The notes under the pieces were generated by a model, which was not told the origin of the DNA, ran no database searches, and saw nothing but the letters and a program-made list of their open reading frames with translations. From Syntrophobacterales bacterium (GTDB lineage: Bacteria > Desulfobacterota > Desulfobaccia > Desulfobaccales > 0-14-0-80-60-11), in contig JALNYP010000050.1 in NCBI GenBank assembly GCA_023229795.1, positions 1 to 28,116 on the forward strand: 28,116 bases of DNA, written 5' to 3'. Shown piece after piece: positions 1 through 8,134 of the stretch. Each line of letters begins with the position of its first letter. The stretch's first letter is position 1. A program made the position numbers and the translations under genes.

Positions 1-92
1 CATATCGTGGCGAAATATTTTCATGGAAAACATGTGCGGTACGCCGTCGCATAAAATGAGAACCATTAATTGGCCTGAGTAATAACATGGCT

Positions 93-1829
93 TCAATAAG
101 CTATCAAGAGGTAACCCATGGCGATAGTGACGGTGATGATCATGGGCCACCAGCAGGCCTTCATGTACTCCACGAAGGAGATGTGGTAGCCCGCCTTTTC
201 CGCCAGGCCCACGGTAATCACGTTGGCCGAAGCCCCGATCATGGTGCCGTTGCCGCCCAAGCAAGCCCCCAGGGCCAGAGACCACCAGAGCACGCCGCTC
301 TCCGCGCCGGGAATGGTCTGGTTCAGAAAGGCGATGATGGGCAGCATGGTGGCGGTGAAGGGGATATTGTCAATGAAGGCCGAGGCAATGGCGCTCACCC
401 AGAGGACGAGGATGATGGCCGCGGTCAGGTTGCCGCCCGAGACGTCCTTCACCCATTCCGCGATGACCTGGATGAGGCCGGTCTCTTCGGCCCCGGCGAT
501 GACCATGAAGAGGGCGATGAAAAAGACCAGGGTGGGCCACTCCACTTCGTGCTCCAGCATCTCGACGATGTCCACCCGGGAGATGGCCAACAGCACCATG
601 GCCCCGGTCAGGGCGGCCACGGAGGGCTCCATGTGCAAGACCCCGTGGACCACGAACAGGAAGATGACGAAGGCCAAAATCCCCAACCCCATGACCGTCA
701 GCTTTTTGTTGGTGATTTTGTATTCTTCTTTTAAATATTCTATGGTCCGCTCCACGTCCTTGACTTCGGCGGCCAGGTAGCCCTTCTTGTACCACCAGAG
801 ATACCAGAGGGACGTGAGGGTAAGCAAGACGCTGCAGACCAGGGCGAGATTGATAACGAACTGACTGAAAGTTAACCCGGCATAGGAGCCGATGAGGATG
901 TTGGGCGGATCACCGATGAGGGTAGCGGTGCCGCCCACGTTGGAGGCGAAGACCTCGGGGATCAGGAGGGTTATGGGGTTGATCTTCAAGGTCACCGCAA
1001 TTTCTATGGTGACCGGGATCATGAGCAGCATGGTGGTGACATTGTCCAGGAAGGCCGAGCACACGGCGGTGACCACCTGGAGAATAAAGGCCAGGATAAA
1101 AATGTTGCCCCGGGCCAGGGCATAAGACTTGTAGGCCAGCCACTGGAAGAGGCCGGTCTTCTTCAAGACCCCGACAATGATCATCATCCCCATGAGCAGG
1201 AAAATGACATTGAGATCTATGGCCCGCATGGCGTCTTCGAACGAGAGGATGAAGTAGTGTTTGTCGAAGGTGCCGGCGGTGTAGGTGATGAACAGAATCA
1301 GGGTGGCGCCCAAGAAGGCCGCCAGCGTGCGGTGCATCACCTCGGCCGCGATGAGGATGTACACCACCAGGAGCACCCCGGCGGCGATCCAGAAGGCGGG
1401 ATTGATCTGGCGTTTCAGGGGCAGGTTGGCCTCAACCTGGAAGAGCCGGTTGCCGGCCTGATCGGTGCCCGCGTCCAGCACCTGGAGCGGTCCGGACTCC
1501 TGGACCTGCCAGCTCGGCTTGTCGGCCCGGATCTGCACCCGTGTCTGCGGCAGGGTCCCCGGCGGCAGCGCATAGCGCCCGACAAAGCTGCCCTGGCTGC
1601 CGGTTTCGAGCCGGTCGCCTTTGCCCAGGGGTTTAATCTGCCGGCCGTTGACCAATAACTCAATCTCCACCTCTTTGATCCCCTTGCCCTGGGCATCCGC
1701 CATGACCCCGGAAACCGTCAGTCTGTCCCCCGTCTCCGGGGGTGCCGCCGCGGCCCCCCAGGGGCCGGCAAGCATCAGCAGGGAAATTATCATCAAGACC
1801 TTGACCGCCGGATTTCTTGGCCAACTCAT
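93..1829 (-). CDS. ArsB/NhaD-type (SLC13-like) permease with exported N-terminal domain, paralogue 1
   Basis: A 578-residue inner-membrane ion transporter. Residues 1-29 form a signal-peptide-like segment ending in an Ala-rich stretch. Residues ~36-140 are a soluble beta-rich module resembling carboxypeptidase-regulatory/Ig-like folds (VSGVMADAQGKGIKEVEIEL), predicted periplasmic. From ~145 on there are multiple hydrophobic helices with hallmarks of the ArsB/NhaD/P-protein group: LDNVTTMLLMIPVT near 261-274, SNVGGTATLIGDPPN near 296-310, and a second-half counterpart FIDNIPFTATMLP. The family exports arsenite or exchanges Na+/H+ or carries anions; the substrate here cannot be read from sequence. 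The family core is ~430 residues, so the first ~145 are an addition. The ATG is preceded by GGAGG at good spacing. It lies last in a minus-strand run of related transport genes, but a terminator-like hairpin separates it from its paralogue, so it may have its own promoter. No arsR or arsC is nearby, so an arsenite role is not favoured. Confidence 0.88.
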   Translation of the reverse strand: MSWPRNPAVKVLMIISLLMLAGPWGAAAAPPETGDRLTVSGVMADAQGKGIKEVEIELLVNGRQIKPLGKGDRLETGSQGSFVGRYALPPGTLPQTRVQIRADKPSWQVQESGPLQVLDAGTDQAGNRLFQVEANLPLKRQINPAFWIAAGVLLVVYILIAAEVMHRTLAAFLGATLILFITYTAGTFDKHYFILSFEDAMRAIDLNVIFLLMGMMIIVGVLKKTGLFQWLAYKSYALARGNIFILAFILQVVTAVCSAFLDNVTTMLLMIPVTIEIAVTLKINPITLLIPEVFASNVGGTATLIGDPPNILIGSYAGLTFSQFVINLALVCSVLLTLTSLWYLWWYKKGYLAAEVKDVERTIEYLKEEYKITNKKLTVMGLGILAFVIFLFVVHGVLHMEPSVAALTGAMVLLAISRVDIVEMLEHEVEWPTLVFFIALFMVIAGAEETGLIQVIAEWVKDVSGGNLTAAIILVLWVSAIASAFIDNIPFTATMLPIIAFLNQTIPGAESGVLWWSLALGACLGGNGTMIGASANVITVGLAEKAGYHISFVEYMKACWWPMIITVTIAMGYLLIAY

Positions 1830-1874
1830 GGTTATTCCTCCATATTTTCTGCATTTTCCGGTTTAGCTGAAAAA

Positions 1875-1921
1875 AGACAAAGGCCTGCCAGGCTGACAGA
1901 CTCCACCTGGTAGGCCTTATT
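1875..1921 (-). terminator. Intrinsic terminator between the two permease paralogues
   Basis: The arms AAGGCCTGCCAGG and CCTGGTAGGCCTT can form a ~13 bp stem with one wobble and a loop of about 13 nt. On the minus strand the stem is followed by TTTGTCTTTTTT. This fits a Rho-independent terminator at the end of the upstream paralogue's transcript (gene ending at 2040), lying before the start of the next permease at 1829. Confidence 0.75.
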
Positions 1922-2039
1922 AATCCGACCGATTATGTTGCTTGGCCAAGCTTGCCCTGGCCTGCTAGCCGTTCTTGAAACTTGTTTCTATTTTCCTATC
2001 TTATAAGCTTTTTGGGTTCGAAACCACAAAATCCAGGCA

Positions 2040-3776
2040 TCAGAAAGCGATCAGCAGATAAACCATGGCGATGGTCACGGTGATCATCATGGGCCACCAG
2101 CAGGCCCGCATATAGGACAGAAAGGAGATGTGGTAGCCCGCCTTCTCCGCCAGGCCCACGGTGACTACGTTGGCGCTGGCCCCGATCATGGTGCCGTTGC
2201 CCCCCAGGCAGGCTCCCAGGGCCAGGGACCACCAGAGCGCCCCGGATTCCGCCCCGGGAATGGTCTGGTTCAAAAAGAGGATGATGGGCAGCATGGTGGC
2301 AGTGAAGGGAATATTGTCGATGAAGGCCGAAGCAATGGCGCTCACCCACAGGACAATGATGATGGCCGCCGTGAGATTGCCGCGCGAGACGTCCTTCACC
2401 CAGTTGGCGATCATCTGGATCAGTCCGGTTTCCTCCGCCCCGGCGATGACCATGAAGAGGCCGATGAAGAAGATCAGGGTGGGCCATTCCACTTCATGTT
2501 CCAGCATCTCCACGATATCCTCTCTGGAGATAGCCAGCAGGATTAACGAGCCGATAAGTGCCGCCACCGACACCGGCATATGCAGGAAACCGTGCATGGC
2601 GAAGAGCAGGATGGTAAAGCCCAGCAGCAGCAAGCTCTGAATCATCAGCTTCTTGTTGGTGATCTGATATTCCTCACGTAAATAAGCGATGGTGCGAGGA
2701 ATATCCTTCACTTCGGCCTTGAGGTAGTCCTTTTTGTGCCACCAGAGATAGAACACTGAGGAGACCCCCAGGCACACGATACAGACCAGGGACAGGTTCT
2801 TCACGAACTGCCCGAAAGTCAGCCCGGCATAGGAGCCGATCAGGATGTTGGGCGGGTCGCCGATGAGGGTGGCGGTACCGCCCACGTTACTGGCAAAGAC
2901 CTCGGGGATCAACAGGACCAGGGGGTTGATCTTCAGGGTGACGGCGATCTCGATGGTCACCGGCAACACCAGGAGCATGGTGGTGACGTTGTCCAGAAAA
3001 GCCGAGACCACCGCGGTGATAACTTGAAGAATTAAAGAGAGCACAAAGACGTTGCCCCTGGCCCAGGCATAAGCCTTGTAGGCCAGGAACTGGAACATGC
3101 CGGTCTTTTTCATTACCCCCACGAAGAGCATCATACCCATGAGCAGGAAGATGACGTTCAGGTCGATGGCCCCCATGGCGTCGTCGAAGGAGATGATGTA
3201 AAAAGACTTGTCCCAGTGTCCCAGGGTGTAAGTGATGAAGATGATGAGGGCCGCGCCCAGAAAGGACACCAGGGTGCGGTGCATCAACTCCAGGGAAATG
3301 ACCACATATACCAGCAGCAGGACGAGGGCGGCGATCCAGAAGCCCGCGGTCGTGGTGCGGTTTAAAGTAAGGTTCTGGACCGCCTGGAACAACTTGTTGC
3401 CCTGGGCGTCCACCCCGGACTCCACCACCTTTACCGGGGTGGCCGGGATGGGTTTCCAGGAGGGCTTGGCGGCCTGGACCTCGACTTTGGAGGCAGGCAG
3501 GGTGCCCGGAGGCAGGATGAAATCCGCCACATAGCCGCCAGGCTTGCCGGTGACGATTTCCGCCTCTTTGCCCGCAGGCTTGACGTGCCGGCCGTTTACC
3601 AGTACTTCCACTTCCACTTCCTTGAGTCCCTTGCCCATGGGGTTGGTGACCAGCCCGGAGACCGCCAGGTGGTCGCCGGCAGGAGCCGGGGCCGCGAGAG
3701 CCGCCGAGACGGCCAAACCCCCGACGATTGATAGACATATCAGGATATTCAGAGAGAAAACCAACCGCTTGCGCAT
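2040..3776 (-). CDS. ArsB/NhaD-type (SLC13-like) permease with exported N-terminal domain, paralogue 2
   Basis: 578 residues, exactly the length of the neighbouring paralogue and with the same order: signal peptide (~1-28, ending SAALAA), a ~110-residue exported beta-rich module (VSGLVTNPMGKGLKEVEV), then the ArsB/NhaD-type membrane core with FLDNVTTMLLVLPVT, SNVGGTATLIGDPPN and FIDNIPFTATMLP. By eye the last ~150 residues are about 90% identical to paralogue 1, while the exported modules have diverged much further, so this is a tandem duplication in which the exported parts were free to change. The start is an ATG with AAGGGGA upstream. It is 86 nt downstream of the DASS-type transporter, with a terminator-like hairpin in the gap. 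The substrate is unknown; transport of an inorganic anion or Na+ is the broad family expectation. Confidence 0.88.
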   Translation of the reverse strand: MRKRLVFSLNILICLSIVGGLAVSAALAAPAPAGDHLAVSGLVTNPMGKGLKEVEVEVLVNGRHVKPAGKEAEIVTGKPGGYVADFILPPGTLPASKVEVQAAKPSWKPIPATPVKVVESGVDAQGNKLFQAVQNLTLNRTTTAGFWIAALVLLLVYVVISLELMHRTLVSFLGAALIIFITYTLGHWDKSFYIISFDDAMGAIDLNVIFLLMGMMLFVGVMKKTGMFQFLAYKAYAWARGNVFVLSLILQVITAVVSAFLDNVTTMLLVLPVTIEIAVTLKINPLVLLIPEVFASNVGGTATLIGDPPNILIGSYAGLTFGQFVKNLSLVCIVCLGVSSVFYLWWHKKDYLKAEVKDIPRTIAYLREEYQITNKKLMIQSLLLLGFTILLFAMHGFLHMPVSVAALIGSLILLAISREDIVEMLEHEVEWPTLIFFIGLFMVIAGAEETGLIQMIANWVKDVSRGNLTAAIIIVLWVSAIASAFIDNIPFTATMLPIILFLNQTIPGAESGALWWSLALGACLGGNGTMIGASANVVTVGLAEKAGYHISFLSYMRACWWPMMITVTIAMVYLLIAF

Positions 3777-3820
3777 TGCGAATCCCCTTAAACTTTCGCG
3801 TGATTTTGCATCAAGCCGAG

Positions 3821-3843
3821 AAAAACGGGCACCACGGCACCCG
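3821..3843 (-). terminator. Probable intrinsic terminator after the DASS-type transporter gene
   Basis: Read on the minus strand, CGGGTGC, a CGTG loop and GTGCCCG form a 7 bp stem (one G-U pair), followed directly by TTTTTCTC. It starts about 20 nt beyond the transporter's stop codon and sits before the start of the next gene. It could be a partial (attenuating) terminator within a transcription unit. Confidence 0.6.
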
Positions 3844-3862
3844 GTTTCCAGGCCGGAGGAAA

Positions 3863-5395
3863 TTATTTCGGCGCCAATACCGGCATACCCATAAGGGGCC
3901 AGATAAAGTAAACAAATAACGCCAGGAGGGCCATGAGCACCAGGCTGGGAATCCAGCCGTACCCGAAGAACTCCCCGGTGGTGAACTGTTTGCTCTCATA
4001 GGCGATGGCGTTGGGCGCGGCGCCGATGAGCAGGTTAAAGGGCATGCCCGCGGTCACCAGGGAGGCAAAGAGAATAACATGGGGTGCGACTCCCAAATAC
4101 TTGGCGATGACCAGGGATACGGGCAGGGCGATGGCGATGGCCGCGACGTTCATGATGAAGTTGGTCATGATCAGGACGAAGAAGGCGATGCCCAGGACAA
4201 ACACCAGCCAGGGAGCGTTGAGGAAGAAGGACAGCCAGTGCACCGCCAGCCACTCCGCGGCCTTGGTCTGCCACAGGCAAAAGCCGATGGACATGGCCCC
4301 GCCGAACAGGAGAATAATATTCCAGGGGATGGTTTCCAGGTCCTCCACCGTGAGGGTCCGGGTCATGAAGAAGAGCACCGTGCCCACCAGCATGATGCCG
4401 GCCCGGTCCAGGTCCGTAAAAGCCCGGATGGGCAGAAAAGCCTTGGCCATGAAGAGTCCCACGATGACGATAACCATGAGCACCACAAATTTTTCCTTGT
4501 GGTTCATGGGGCCCAGCTCTCTGCTCAAATCCCCGGCTTTTTCCCGCAGTCCCTCGATAACCGCCCGCTCCGGCTTAAAGCAGGTAATAATAATCAGCCA
4601 GATGGCGAAAACCATTAAAAGTCCCATGGGCAGCATGTAATAAATGAGTTCGAAGAAGCCGATATCGTTGCCGGTGAACTGCTTGAACATGCCGGCCGCA
4701 GCCACGCCCCGGGCCGCGCCCAGAAAGGTGATGATGGAGCCGGCGCCTGCGGCCCAGGCCATGCCGATGAACAGGCCCTTGCCGAACCGGGTGGGCTGGT
4801 CGGATTCACTGTACAGGGCATTAATGGCCATCAGCAGCGGAAAGAGGGCGGCAGCCACCGCGGTATGGGCCATGATCAGGGTCATGGCGGCCGTAACCAG
4901 GAAAGTCCCTAACAGAATTAAATTGGTCCTCTCTCCCACAATGTTGAGCATCTTATAAGCCATGCGCTTGGTGAGGCCCGAGGCGGAGAAGGCGGTGCCG
5001 ATAACCACGGAGCCGAAGATGAACCAAACGGAGGGGTCCAGGAAATCTCCCAGGGCCTCCTTGGCCGGACGGATGTAAAAGAGCACCTGGAACAGGCCGA
5101 TGGCAATGGCGGTGACGCCGATGGGCATGACCTCAAAGACCCACCAGATCCCGGCCATCAGGAAGAGTCCGATGGCCATCTTGCCGGCCCAGGGTAGCTT
5201 AAATACCTTACCCCCGGGGTCCACCGCATCCGGCAAGGAGGGAAGTGCATAGAAAAGAAAGAATACTCCCAAGCCCAGGAGAATAAAGAATATGCGCCTC
5301 CAATCGATGGTGATCTTCTTGGGCGCAAGTTTGATTACTTCGGGCATCTCCGGCAGGCCCTCGCCCACCGGCATTTTTCTAATGTCTTCAGCCAT
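3863..5395 (-). CDS. SLC13/DASS-family anion:Na+ symporter-like protein
   Basis: 510-residue polytopic membrane protein of the divalent anion:sodium symporter type, a family that in sulfate reducers includes candidate sulfate or dicarboxylate importers. A ~35-residue cytoplasmic N-terminus is followed by ~11-12 hydrophobic segments. Family landmarks include WWVFEVMPIGVTAI (84-97) and an inverted-repeat layout. The two SNT signatures that bind Na+ and substrate carboxylates in VcINDY-like members appear altered: AHT at 176-178 (MAHTAVAAALFPLL) and MNV at 415-417 (TNFIMNVAAIAIALPV). I chose the ATG at 5395 rather than the TTG three codons upstream because AGAAGGAG lies at suitable spacing. It is 37 nt downstream of the CBS-protein gene with no terminator between, so the two are probably cotranscribed. 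Substrate is inferred only at family level. Confidence 0.88.
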   Translation of the reverse strand: MAEDIRKMPVGEGLPEMPEVIKLAPKKITIDWRRIFFILLGLGVFFLFYALPSLPDAVDPGGKVFKLPWAGKMAIGLFLMAGIWWVFEVMPIGVTAIAIGLFQVLFYIRPAKEALGDFLDPSVWFIFGSVVIGTAFSASGLTKRMAYKMLNIVGERTNLILLGTFLVTAAMTLIMAHTAVAAALFPLLMAINALYSESDQPTRFGKGLFIGMAWAAGAGSIITFLGAARGVAAAGMFKQFTGNDIGFFELIYYMLPMGLLMVFAIWLIIITCFKPERAVIEGLREKAGDLSRELGPMNHKEKFVVLMVIVIVGLFMAKAFLPIRAFTDLDRAGIMLVGTVLFFMTRTLTVEDLETIPWNIILLFGGAMSIGFCLWQTKAAEWLAVHWLSFFLNAPWLVFVLGIAFFVLIMTNFIMNVAAIAIALPVSLVIAKYLGVAPHVILFASLVTAGMPFNLLIGAAPNAIAYESKQFTTGEFFGYGWIPSLVLMALLALFVYFIWPLMGMPVLAPK

Positions 5396-5432
5396 GGCAA
5401 CCAACTCCTTCTAGGTTAGAGGTCTGGGAAGA

Positions 5433-5939
5433 TTAGTCACCCAGCACCAGGTCGGAGATCACTTTAAAGAGATCGCTCAGGCGAATCATACCGGCCACCT
5501 TGCTATCCTGGATCACCGGCATCATGCCCACGTTTTCCTTGATCATCACGAAGACGGCCTTGGCGATGGGGTCGTTACCCTGGATGGTGGCTTTGATGGG
5601 GCTCATGACTTCGCTCACCGCTTTTTGGGAGGCCTCTTTCAAGCCGGGCCCGAACAGGTCCCCCATCAGGACGGCAAGGCTGGGATCGGCCTTAACTAAC
5701 GCGGTTTCATGCAGGAACCGGGGTTCCAGCCCCTTGATGATGTCCCGCAGGGTCAGAATGCCCATAAGCTGATATTTTTCGTCAAACACCAGCACGGCCC
5801 GGGGCTCGAATTGCCCTTCGAATTTAATGCATGTTTCCCGGACGATGGCCATGGCCTGGCGCAGGGAGAACCAGTAAGGGATGTGGGGGTAATCCTCCAA
5901 GGGGATCATTAAATCTTTAACTCTTTTGGTGTCTGACAT
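5433..5939 (-). CDS. CBS-pair domain protein, probable regulator of the adjacent transporter
   Basis: 168-residue soluble protein built of two CBS motifs and nothing else. The first runs from VKDLMIPLEDYPHIPYWFSL to the MGILTLRDIIKGLEP strand-helix; the second from VSEVMSPIKATIQGNDPIAK to VAGMIRLSDLFKVI. Tandem CBS domains typically bind AMP/ATP, SAM or other adenosyl ligands and control partner enzymes or transporters. The ATG at 5939 is preferred over TTG at 5951 because GGAGG is positioned 5 nt ahead of it. It is the first gene of a likely operon with the DASS transporter, which suggests a regulatory subunit or expression partner (inference). A close paralogue lies divergently at 7026, sharing VKDLMIPLEDYPH and FEPRAVLVFDEKY almost unchanged. 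Confidence 0.87.
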   Translation of the reverse strand: MSDTKRVKDLMIPLEDYPHIPYWFSLRQAMAIVRETCIKFEGQFEPRAVLVFDEKYQLMGILTLRDIIKGLEPRFLHETALVKADPSLAVLMGDLFGPGLKEASQKAVSEVMSPIKATIQGNDPIAKAVFVMIKENVGMMPVIQDSKVAGMIRLSDLFKVISDLVLGD

Positions 5940-6053
5940 GGAAACCTCCAATCAATTGATCGTTCAAAAGGATTTTTCCAGAGATTCCTGAAGGTCAGCC
6001 GGGAGCCGGATTGCAGCGTTGGAAAATAAAACCGGTGCAGGCCCGGGCTTGAT

Positions 6054-6127
6054 GCCTTGAATCGCTGGGTGTCCATGCTGCCAAAGCAGTGGACCTCAAT
6101 AGTGAGAGAGACAGGATGGGAAAAATT
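6054..6127. repeat. Copy 1 of a paired imperfect repeat with conserved hairpin
   Basis: Begins GCCTTGAATCG and contains GTCCATGCTGC-CAAA-GCAGTGGAC (6071-6094), which folds into a 9 bp stem with a TG bulge and a 4 nt loop, then CTCAATAG and an A/G-rich tail ending GGAAAAATTA. It matches the segment at 6539-6622 over its whole length in the same orientation. It starts about 115 bp upstream of the minus-strand CBS gene, so it is antisense to that gene's leader. The sequence cannot tell which strand is transcribed. Confidence 0.7.
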
Positions 6128-6538
6128 AGCCCACCATAGTCCGACTCCTCCAGGGTATGGCTGAAGGAAGAGCAATCGGGAACGGCCCTTTCCAGGTGCT
6201 AGGTTCCCGCATGTACTCCCAGTTCATAACGAGAGGAAACTTCTCGGCCTTCCGCTTCCCACCTTGCAGGGAGTGGTCAGGTTTGGGTCATGCGTTTCTG
6301 TTTGTGTTTAGGCGTGCGGCAGGAAGGTAGGGTCGTGAGCGAGGTACTTAAGATAGGAATGGACCAACATCCATGCGGACTTGATCAATTGATGAATTGG
6401 TTTGGGCAGCATAGTAATCCCTAAAAAAAAACCGGGCGCTTTATCCCAAGGAACCCAGATATCTGAGATCACGGAGACCTGTGCCTCTGTGTTCCCGCCT
6501 CACGACAGGTTCGGCTTTATCTGGGAATTTCTGTCGGT

Positions 6539-6622
6539 GCCTTGAATCGGTGCGTTGTCCATGCTGCCGGAGCAGTGGACCTCGACAGCTCGACAGTTAG
6601 AGAGATAGCATGAGGAAAATTA
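6539..6622. repeat. Copy 2 of the paired imperfect repeat with conserved hairpin
   Basis: Begins GCCTTGAATCG, with the hairpin GTCCATGCTGC-CGGA-GCAGTGGAC at 6557-6580. Stem and TG bulge are identical to copy 1; only the two inner loop bases differ. It is longer than copy 1 mainly because the 8-mer CTCGACAG is tandemly duplicated (6581-6596). It is followed ~100 bp later by a plus-strand terminator-like hairpin, which would be consistent with a short transcribed RNA. Confidence 0.7.
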
Positions 6623-6720
6623 AATCGCCGTTAAGATATGGGGCGGTCCCGTTAATTTTTTGTTAAGAAGGGACGTTTTAGACCTAAAAAAGGGAGGGGA
6701 GGCGTTGGTCGTTAATTTTG

Positions 6721-6747
6721 AAACCCCTTAGCTGATCAGGGTTTTTT
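6721..6747 (+). terminator. Intrinsic terminator-like hairpin upstream of second CBS gene
   Basis: AAACCC and GGGTTT pair across a ~13 nt loop and the stem runs straight into TTTTTTT on the plus strand. There is no plus-strand protein gene upstream for it to terminate, so it may end a non-coding or leader transcript arising in the 5940-6720 region. Confidence 0.5.
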
Positions 6748-7025
6748 TGCATTTGTAGATTCTCAACGTGGCTTAACCCGGGAGGCCTTTTAGGTCTTGG
6801 AAAGAAGATTATAAATCTCAGAATCACCCAAAAGTTCGCGCAGTCATCCAATTTTGCACTATCATAGATAGCACTGGTGCTCTGCCCGGGTAGAGAGATC
6901 TTCAGGCAGCTTTTTCCAGTTTTCGGAGATTTTTGCCAGGTTGGCCTTTTCCCCTTGACTTACCTGAGGAGGATAAAATACTTTTGCTTAAATTTGATCA
7001 AAATAGGCATTCATAGGAGGATTTC

Positions 7026-7511
7026 ATGTCTTATGAGAAGATAGTGAAAGATTTGATGATCCCCTTAGAGGATTATCCGCATGTCCCTTATTGGTTCACC
7101 CTGAACCAGGCGGTGATTATGGTCCGGGAAGCGGCGATAAAATTTGAAGGCTCCTTCGAACCCCGGGCCGTGCTGGTTTTTGATGAGAAATATGGGCTTC
7201 TCGGCATCTTAACCCTCAAAGACATCGTCCGGGGGCTGGAAGGCGACATCTTAGGAGGACCAGGCGGAGCAGCGCTATCCTGGAAGGACCTTGTAGGGCC
7301 TGAGTTAACGAAACAAGCCCAAAAGCAGGTCAGCGAGGTCATGAGTCCCTTTAAGGTCACGGTGGCTCTCAATGATCCCTTGGTAAAAGCTCTTTCTTTG
7401 ATGCTTCAAGAAAACGTGGAAAGGATACCGGTGCTGGAGGACAACAAAGTGGCCGGATTGATTCGCCTGGCCGATTTGTTCAAGGAGATTTCCGGGGCTC
7501 TGCTCTTGTAG
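7026..7511 (+). CDS. CBS-pair domain protein (paralogue of the 5433-5939 gene)
   Basis: 161 residues, two CBS motifs only: first from VKDLMIPLEDYPHVPYWFTL to LLGILTLKDIVRGLEG, second from VSEVMSPFKVTVALNDPLVK to VAGLIRLADLFKEI. The start ATG follows ATAGGAGGATTTC, a strong ribosome site. It is closely similar to the divergent CBS gene at 5433-5939, differing mainly in the linker between the motifs (GGPGGAALSWKD here). CBS pairs usually act as adenine-nucleotide sensors. It has no transporter gene directly beside it on its own strand, so if it regulates a permease it would act in trans, possibly as a heteromer with its paralogue (inference). Confidence 0.88.
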   Translation: MSYEKIVKDLMIPLEDYPHVPYWFTLNQAVIMVREAAIKFEGSFEPRAVLVFDEKYGLLGILTLKDIVRGLEGDILGGPGGAALSWKDLVGPELTKQAQKQVSEVMSPFKVTVALNDPLVKALSLMLQENVERIPVLEDNKVAGLIRLADLFKEISGALLL

Positions 7512-8134
7512 GCCTGCCTATCAAGGGGGATTCGGCAGCCAGGGGGATTTCAACCATGATAAAGCGTTCCTGGGCAGCGTCTTCTCCCGTCATTTGCCAA
7601 CACGGGGCCGTCCCCGGGATAGAGCCGCATGTGGAGATCAGGGTAAAAAAATCTTCCAGGCTCTACTAAGGGCGATGATGGAGCCCCCTTTTCCCATGTT
7701 TGCCAATCAGGGTCGATTTTTCTTGATTTTCTGGTTTAAGTTATGATATGAATAAGTTACCTTTTCCGCAATCATGGTTTATGATCACAATTGATCTTTT
7801 TTGCAACCCCCACCGTTTCTCCTTACCCCTGTCAGAGGTGAGATAACTATCCAGGGTAACATAATATGAAAGTCATTCTCGGTAATGAAGTCCAACCGTT
7901 CAAACGTGACCCCTGGAAGATCGCCTGAACCTTTCCTATCCTTTTATCACAATTCCTAACTATTTGATCTCCATGTAGATATAACAAGTTTTCCTCCTGA
8001 AGCTGGCGCAAGGTGCTCGTTCCTTGGGTTATTTACAGACAACCCTTAGGGGCCTTCGATCTCTTGAAAGTCATGGAGACCCCCGATAATCTCAGCAACG
8101 CCACCTGGTTATTTAAAAATTCAGAGGTCAGGCC
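7512..8134. other. Mostly non-coding region between CBS gene and small zinc-ribbon gene
   Basis: About 620 bp with no convincing gene. A weak hairpin GATCA-CAAT-TGATC followed by a T tract at 7783-7802 could be a plus-strand terminator. Two very short frames (37 codons from 7558, 20 codons from 7867) have no recognisable character. The stretch around 7730-7800 and 7920-7990 is AT-rich compared with the genes and is where promoters for the downstream genes would be sought. Confidence 0.4.

Larger units (their letters stand above)
5940..7025. other. 1.1 kb non-coding region between divergent CBS genes
   Basis: No convincing gene on either strand: the open frames present lack ribosome sites and recognisable protein character. 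It holds two copies of an imperfect repeat with a conserved hairpin (6054-6127 and 6539-6622), a plus-strand terminator-like hairpin at 6721-6747, an AT-rich stretch around 6640-6720 with the word GTTAATTTT twice, and a possible promoter TTGACT at 6955-6960 followed after 17-18 nt by an AT-rich hexamer, ahead of the CBS gene at 7026. It must contain promoters for both divergent CBS genes. A structured RNA is possible. Confidence 0.6.

Noticed and set aside
93..1829. Arsenite efflux (arsB) as the specific function of the permeases.
   Set aside because: Only superfamily motifs match; there is no arsR, arsC or arsA nearby and an unusual exported domain is fused, so a specific arsenite role is not supported.
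5909..6175. 88-codon frame on the minus strand upstream of the CBS gene.
   Set aside because: It overlaps the CBS gene start out of frame, spans repeat copy 1 and shows no protein-like character.
7558..7671. 37-codon frame with AGGGGGAT upstream after the CBS gene.
   Set aside because: No recognisable motif, low-complexity composition, and no support beyond an open frame.
7867..7929. 20-codon frame MKVILGNEVQPFKRDPWKIA that might be a leader peptide or gene relic.
   Set aside because: Too short to support; no ribosome site and no attenuator structure after it.
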